Source: Neolentinus lepideus HHB14362 ss-1 (Eukaryota; Basidiomycota; Agaricomycetes; Gloeophyllales; Gloeophyllaceae). Taken from it: DNA of 64,000 nucleotides. The position numbers were made by a program, and so were the translations under genes. The stretch spans positions 931,930-995,929 of the forward strand of contig KV425553.1 in the NCBI GenBank assembly GCA_001632425.1, in the 5' to 3' direction. Under the pieces are notes generated by a model that searched no databases, had not been told where the DNA came from, and saw only the letters and a program-made list of their open reading frames with translations. This document shows positions 59,243 through 64,000 of the stretch, piece by piece (position 1 is the first letter of the stretch; each line of letters begins with the position of its first letter).

Positions 59243-59259
59243 GGGCGCCGGAGGCGCCC
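59243..59259. other. Perfect GC-rich hairpin
   Basis: GGGCGCC and GGCGCCC pair perfectly around a GGA loop (7-bp stem). It is intergenic and has no run of thymines, so a terminator role is not supported. Confidence 0.6.
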
Positions 59260-59705
59260 ATATTGGGCATGATAAGAAAATTAGTATATAAGTCTTGTAT
59301 TTACGGGTTGTACTGTACGCGATTGCCCTTCGGGCAACCGACCGCTCGGGGCAAGTGCGCCCGCGTCGTATCGATCTTCGGTTGATTTCTTCAAGGCACT
59401 CATCGATCACCGTCCCTTGATGATGTGAGATGAGCGCCAATGGATACACCGAGAGGGAGCTCGGAGTACGCCATACTAATGCGTGGAGCAGTACGGGATA
59501 CGCTGCTCTGTAGACGCTGCACTGAGCACAGTGGGCAGATATGCTGCATTAAGGCAGAGGCATGGAGTTGATTAGTTGATTAAACTCATGTAAACCTCTG
59601 CTTTAAACCCGATGAATGTGTAGGGCTATATGACGAAATGGCTATTCTCTTATTTGTGATATGCTCGACTGCATCGGATTTGAATGCGGTGAAGTGGTCA
59701 ATGTC

Positions 59706-59870
59706 CCAGGAGCAAGCTGAACAAAGGAAACAGGTCAGTGAACCTGGAAATGAGAACGTGAGCTTACACTATGCTGCTGACTCGGATATGGCGGAGAGGT
59801 AGCAGGGACCAGCTGGACCATAGAAGCAGGTCAGCAATGATTCAGTGAACCTGAGCGCGAGAAGTACATC
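59706..59870. repeat. Imperfect tandem duplication
   Basis: Two units share the order caggagcaagctg / cagggaccagctg, then a/gcaggtcag, then gtgaacctg, then gagaa/gagaag, about 98 bp apart. Similarity is clear but imperfect. Not coding. Confidence 0.55.
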
Positions 59871-60339
59871 TGGCAAAGGATATACAAGGCTAGTCATCAG
59901 ACAATGTCATTGTGGCAAAACGGACATACAAATGCTAACAGGATCCAGGATGTGCGTCTAAAGTAAAAGTAAAAGGGAGCGATTGTCCGTTACGTGCGTC
60001 AAATACGTCGAATATGAGCAAAGTTTCGAGACAATGACGTCACGGCCGGCGATACTGAGCCACAGATGACAAATATGTGTAAACAATGGCAGAAATTTTG
60101 GCTTGATATCCGGGAGTGGGAGAATACCTTGCTGGTCGCAAGGTAAAGCGGATTGTGGCGCAAAAGTGACCAGCGCCACATTGGCCCGCAACATTCAGCT
60201 TTTAAGTCCGGATACAGCTGCGACAAGCAGAATGGGTGCATATATGAGTAGTTGCAAGGTTATATAGAGCTAGTGTACAAATATTTACTAGTGTAGACTA
60301 TAATGACATGACATATAAGTATGCTGAGACCATATGAGT

Positions 60340-63300
60340 CTACTCAATTTCGGATTCATATTGCAGCTCATCTTCGTGATTATCATTACCGGTTACAGGT
60401 GTGAGCCCATGTTCATTGCTGGGTTCCTCATTGAATAGACTCTGTTGCTCCAACTCTGGTAATTTAGAGTAGCAATTAAGGACCTCCTTGAGCTCTGAAA
60501 GCATGTGCTCCCGCCGCTTCATGTCTTTTTTCTTCTTCTTGACCAGATGTTTGAGGGATGATGCAAGCCACTTGTTGATCTGTAAATTGAGTTGAGCAAC
60601 CACTTTGCCAGATAGTTTGTCGAGCGCTTCAGGTGTCAAAATGAAGTCGGCAGACTTCAGACGGGCTTTCCGGTCTTTGCCCTTCTGCATTTTCTCGCCA
60701 TCTTTCATCACAAGTACCCGTGCAGTCTCTTCCCTAGCATTGACAAGCTCCATCTTCCGGCTATGCTCTGCTCCACTCGACTCATGCTCACGGGCTGCTT
60801 GCATGAAATAGTGATGGTCCTCGTCACTAAGGGTGGTCATGAATTGTGCCGTATCATTCCTGCGGTGCATGTACATAGTGTTCCTTTTGTGCTCCGAGAG
60901 TCTTGGCTTATCACGCAACATGATACGGGTGCTTCCAAGTGCCCCTTCACAGGCGTCATTTGTTGCTGGTGCATATGCCCGCTGACGTTCCTCCGAAGTG
61001 GCACTATATATAGCACCACCCTCAACAAACTCGGCACTGAAACAATGCCATGTTTTCAGTGCTCCTTCACAGAAGGCAACTAATATTGGGCGAAGGTGGG
61101 GAAGACATGGTGCCATTTCTTGTACTCTCACGATCACCGCTGGAGTTTCCCAATCTTCGCCATATAAGCATGCCGTCTCGTAGGTTGCATGAGGTGAGAG
61201 AACTAAATCGGGATTGCTGATGATCTTCTGTAAGTGATCTCTGACATCCCTGTGAAGCGGACCAAGATCTAATGCATTCACTCCTTCCCCACGCACAATG
61301 TGCATGTATGGATGCGAGATGATTTGCACATACAGCACCAAGACCGCAAGCTCTGTAAGTGTCGCAATGTCGTCCAAGGCCTCATAGAGGTTACGTTCGA
61401 GGTTTGTAAATCCAGAACGATCCTTCTTGCCGTTCTTAATCATTTCCAGAAATTCGCGGTGAAGCAGTGTATGCAGGATCAGCACAGTCGCAGCAGCACA
61501 GTGTGACTGAAACCGCGTGTTGCTTGTGTCAGGGAAGTACGTGGCGTAGCCGAGCACTTTGTAGAACCACAGGACATAGGTATCCTGTAACCCTTTCTTG
61601 TCATCCTTATGATTCAGCAGGAGACCTGCGATACTCGTCGCTTTGACACCACCGCACGTCGAACCTTCCAGAGCACGTTTTTCAGCAGGTGTTGAGGCAT
61701 CTGACAGATTGGTGAGATGGGTAAGGTTTGCAGCATTGAATTTATTGGGAAGTAGGATTGGGCCCGGGACCTGATTCGCAGCCCACCACGCCATCATCGC
61801 TGTGTTCCCACCCTTGACACTATTCATTTCCTTGTGCATGCAGCATCCGACCCAGATGAACAGGTCAACTGCCCGCTTCTGCACATCCGGAAGTGTCTCG
61901 TAGAATGCTGATCCAATTGTCTCCTTCAGGCCCAGGAGCATGTCACCGTGATGTCCAAGTCGCTGGTCATCGCTCATCGACTCCCACACATCCTGACCTC
62001 CGACAGCTTCTATTTTTGTAAGCAAGGCTCCAGCGACGAGGCCAACAAATTCTTCGGCTGTCTTCTCCTCAAGTGCCTTCTCGCCTAGAAGGAATAATGA
62101 TGCTGACTTCGACCACTCATGCACGTATTGAGCCATCTTCTTCTGGTCTTCAGCATGATCACTATTCATTCCCGTGATCTTGGCAGCAAAGTCGACTTCT
62201 CGGACAAGTGTATCTGAGCTCCTTGCTAGCGGGCTCTCATTGTACACTTGACAGATATTGCCAATGGTCTGCTTCATTGACTGTAGCTGTGTCTTGCTTG
62301 AATGGTCTGTTGTGGTGTGAACACCCAGGGTACGAGTTTTTGGGACAAGTACAGTGGCATCTCCATGATAGCTCTTCGGGGCTAGGTGAGTCACACACTG
62401 TGCTTCGTAATTCTCATGTCGATGTGAGGTGCCATCTGAGCTGACCACAATCCCTAGAATCTGGAAGTTAATTCTCTTGCAGCTTATATGAGGACATGAT
62501 GCACCATCAGCTCCACGCCACTCTACCGCCGCTTGCATCTGCGCCCCGAGACCGCCTTCTTGCACTGCCCTGCTCACGGTATGCCTGCTCATGACCTCTG
62601 ACTCTGAAACCTTGTATCCCATCACCTCTGCAATCCCCGTGATCATCCGCCCAGTTTGTTCCTCAGAACACCCAGATTGGACAGCAATCCGGGCAATATT
62701 TCGTGCTTCCCTGGTGTAAGCACCCTTTGCCTTTAATCTCCAACGCTTTGTCGATGCTTTCGCCTTCTTGACAGCCTGACTAAGCGCTTTGGGAACCCGC
62801 CACAGCCGCAACCGAAGAACTGTATTCCGTCTCCGCACTTTGCAGAGCGCTTCTTGCAGGTCCTGCGCTCGCTTCAAGGCATCCGAAAGGTCTGTATCAG
62901 CATCATGTTTAGCCGCGATTGCACTTTCAGCGACCTGGTGCGCTTCTGGAAGCTCAACACACTCAAGCCGACTGATGCGCACTTGAAGATGGATTTTGAT
63001 ATGCCGCCAGCGCAGAGTCTTGCGCCGCTCTGCACGGTAACGTTTTTCATACTGAATGGATCGTTCTTGAAGTGTTCTGACATCATCTAGAGCATCTTTG
63101 AGCTCGGAATTTCGGGCAACACTGACTTCCTTGACAGCCTGTAATTCATCTCTGGCTTGTGTCAGTTGCTTTCTGAGCGGCTGTAAATCAAAATCTGGTT
63201 AGCAAATACACAATATTGCACCATATCCACTTACCAGTGCCCTTGCTTTGGCAGGAATGCCCTTCTTTACCCCGTTTCCTTCAGGTATGTTCTCCTTGTT

Positions 63301-63393
63301 ATGCTTGGTCTTCCATGCTTTTCCAATGCTATTGTTCTGTGCTTTTGATCGTTTCCTTGAAACTGAATGCTTTTTGTTTTTTTTGTCCGCCAT
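60340..63393 (-). CDS. Transposase-like protein of an agaricomycete multi-copy family (999 aa)
   Basis: Two exons join in frame to 1000 codons: 63393-63235 and 63180-60340. Exon 1 starts MADKKNKKHSVSRKR and is lysine-rich. Residues 54-260 are a coiled coil with basic clusters. A conserved-looking core follows: SSDGTSHRHENYEA (Asp at about 302), GMNSDHAEDQKK (Asp at about 394), and a GCCMHKEMN motif (Glu at about 504), then NDACEGALG near residue 796. The spaced Asp, Asp and Glu suggest a DDE/RNase-H-fold catalytic core, but this is inference. I recall the same phrase order from many mushroom genomes as repeated hypothetical proteins. A lysine-rich C-terminus (HLVKKKKKDMKRRE) fits DNA binding. 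The frame is intact, with only one short intron, so the copy may be recent or active. Confidence 0.65.
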
Positions 63394-64000
63394 ATGGGAC
63401 CCCCACGGACTTGTAGATCTTCTCAGAGAGGTATGTGTCGCAGTTTCTGCACGCAGATCATAGACTAATGGAAATAATAGATATATCTACACGAAAAATT
63501 CAGATAAATCGCCAGAGTGTGAAGGAACAATATAGCATACATTATCTGCGTCTTAGACAGTGTAATGATACACGCAGGTAACAATACTGGTCTCGAAAGT
63601 CCGAAATGGCGATATTCGACGCGTCTGTCACGTCACTGTCACGATGCGTCGAACGTCCTAATGAGACTGCCGTGCATCCAGCACGGCGAGCGATTTGTAG
63701 GCTCAACGAGCGCAATTCACGCGTTTGACCAAACATGAAAGTATCTCAATTCTGTTGTATCTTCGGGATGTACTTGACAGATTTCGAAAAAATGTATGAT
63801 ATACCCAATATAGACTACATAACTTCTGTAAATTATGACATATTTTACATCTGGCAAGTACATCCTTTAGCTACTAAGTCTAAACATCCATCTGTAACAA
63901 AAAATTGCCGTGCATTGGGCTACTCGTGCCATAAAACTGTTTGCCTTTTGTCGGTCACTCCAAAATGGCATTGAAGCCTAAACCAAACATAGACAAACAT
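63394..64000. other. Right flank of the transposase-like gene
   Basis: Contains the likely promoter of the transposase-like gene and a candidate inverted repeat near 63610-63645 (see findings). The AT-rich end at 63740-64000 has a short open frame without family resemblance. Confidence 0.45.

Larger units (their letters stand above)
58603..60339. other. Gene-poor region with repeats and a hairpin
   Basis: Contains the MITE-like end near 58645, two copies of a 17-bp phrase (GGGGATGGGCAAGTC-type) at about 58710 and 58748, a GC-rich perfect hairpin at 59243-59259, a second small hairpin (TTGCCCTTCGGGCAA-type) near 59325, and an imperfect tandem duplication at 59706-59870. No gene was recognised. 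Confidence 0.5.

Overview
This is a nuclear contig from a basidiomycete fungus, most likely an agaricomycete (mushroom or wood-decay type). The genes are split by many short introns of about 45-60 bp with GT..AG borders. They sit on both strands with short spacers, and the proteins have basidiomycete character: a WH2-like proline-rich protein, a MARVEL-type membrane protein, Fungal_trans_2 regulators, a GH79 enzyme, and an agaricomycete-restricted family of unknown function. I saw no bacterial operons, CRISPR, rRNA or convincing tRNA. All splice models were built by eye from frame continuity, splice borders and family knowledge.

Layout. 1-7.1 kb: the 3' end of an unknown gene, then three minus-strand genes (WH2-like/proline-rich 1047 aa, four-TM MARVEL-like, SH3 protein). 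7.25-13.1 kb: a complete eight-exon FG nucleoporin of the Nup159/Nup214 type, divergent from the SH3 gene. 13.8-19.6 kb: an unknown protein, an intact DUF202 membrane protein, a shortened Zn2Cys6 regulator, an agaricomycete family gene, and a decayed second DUF202 copy. 19.6-20.2 kb: a 526-bp MITE-like element with perfect 13-bp inverted ends and a perfect 8-bp target duplication. 21.7-25.2 kb: a secreted thaumatin-like protein and a GH79 glycosidase, convergent. 25.8-28.0 kb: a formin-type GBD/FH3 protein with no FH1/FH2. 28.2-33.4 kb: a full-size ABCG transporter. 34.0-39.8 kb: two intact Zn2Cys6/Fungal_trans_2 regulators, the first being the full-length relative of the shortened copy at 16-17 kb. 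40.8-43.4 kb: a double-PH protein and acyl-CoA-binding protein, divergent. 43.4-46.9 kb: gene-poor. 47.0-58.6 kb: housekeeping-type genes (F-box, spartin-like, CAT-fold acyltransferase, NOM1/SGD1 ribosome-biogenesis factor, EFM4 methyltransferase, PAM18 J-protein). 60.3-63.4 kb: a 999-aa transposase-like protein.

How the parts relate. Most genes are independent core functions: nuclear pore, ribosome biogenesis, translation-factor methylation, mitochondrial import, lipid binding and cytoskeleton. The variable parts are the regulator family (one full-length copy, one shortened copy and an older third member), the DUF202 pair (one live, one dead), the MITE and a fragment sharing its end at 58.6 kb, and the transposase-like gene. 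The duplicated and mobile features cluster at 14-21 kb, 34-40 kb and 58-64 kb. The most novel items are the MITE, the transposase-like gene, and the shortened regulator whose reading frame has stayed open.
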